64,000 nt of DNA from Heterotrichella gracilis (taxonomy: Eukaryota > Sar > Xanthophyceae > Tribonematales > Xanthonemataceae): positions 42,687 to 106,686 of the forward strand of contig JAULBX010010545.1 in assembly GCA_032358255.1 (NCBI GenBank), read 5' to 3'. The notes under the pieces were generated by a model that was given only the letters and a program-made list of their open reading frames with translations, was not told where the DNA came from and searched no databases. Below, piece by piece: positions 63,948 through 64,000 of this stretch. Position 1 is the stretch's first letter, and every line of letters starts with the position of its first letter. The position numbers and the translations under genes were made by a program.

Positions 63948-64000
63948 CATGCATTCCAGCAAAATAGCCAGATTAGCAGTCAGTCTTGCACATGCGGCGC

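Noticed and set aside
1-64000. CRISPR arrays, rRNA, tRNA, insertion sequences
   Set aside because: No regularly spaced repeats with unique spacers, no rRNA-like conserved stretch, no transposase or LTR motifs seen. A tRNA could be missed by eye; tRNAscan would decide.

Overview
The window is nuclear DNA of a green alga, most likely a core chlorophyte near Chlamydomonadales. The evidence is GC-rich, intron-dense genes with GT-AG introns in every gene, TTTAGGG-type interstitial telomeric motifs scattered through introns and spacers, transmembrane TKL kinases with HLD/HFD and DVG-type active-site motifs, a thylakoid-type bestrophin, a GH13 branching enzyme and a 2/2 globin. The genus is not proven. 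No rRNA, tRNA, CRISPR array or recognisable transposon was found. I built exon models by hand, requiring reading-phase continuity across every junction. Five models (receptor kinase B, bestrophin, branching enzyme, amino-acid permease and the bZIP start) are phase-consistent throughout.

Layout. 1-8133 (minus) is receptor-like kinase A, whose 3' end is cut by the window edge. 10883-21671 (minus) is its tandem paralogue, kinase B (17 exons, 1457 aa). 24280-27993 (minus) is a plastid-type bestrophin anion channel (9 exons, 425 aa). 31150-34335 (plus) is a membrane-anchored TKL kinase C, followed directly and in phase by a truncated-haemoglobin module to 36553, so the two may be one kinase-globin fusion gene. 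38865-39962 (minus) is a decayed copy of the multipass membrane protein gene at 41129-44124 (minus, unknown function). 45693-54027 (minus) is a complete starch/glycogen branching enzyme (17 exons, 857 aa). 55154-61111 (plus) is an amino acid/auxin permease (10 exons, 513 aa). 62586-63887 (plus) is the 5' part of a probable bZIP transcription factor, interrupted by the right edge.

The genes do not form a pathway cluster. The local themes are signalling (three TKL kinases, a globin, a bZIP) and membrane transport or carbon storage (bestrophin, permease, branching enzyme). Kinases A and B arose by tandem duplication, and so did the membrane-protein gene and its pseudogene.

The most unusual property is structural. 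In most of the genes, short segments spanning an exon-intron junction are repeated one to three times inside the adjacent intron, increasingly degenerate and often next to TTTAGGG-like motifs. This looks like intron growth by iterated tandem duplication of splice junctions. Other points of note are the possible kinase-globin fusion, a globin lacking the canonical proximal histidine, an ALE in place of APE in kinase B, a perfect 24-bp-arm hairpin at 38110-38161, and a reading-phase break in kinase A.
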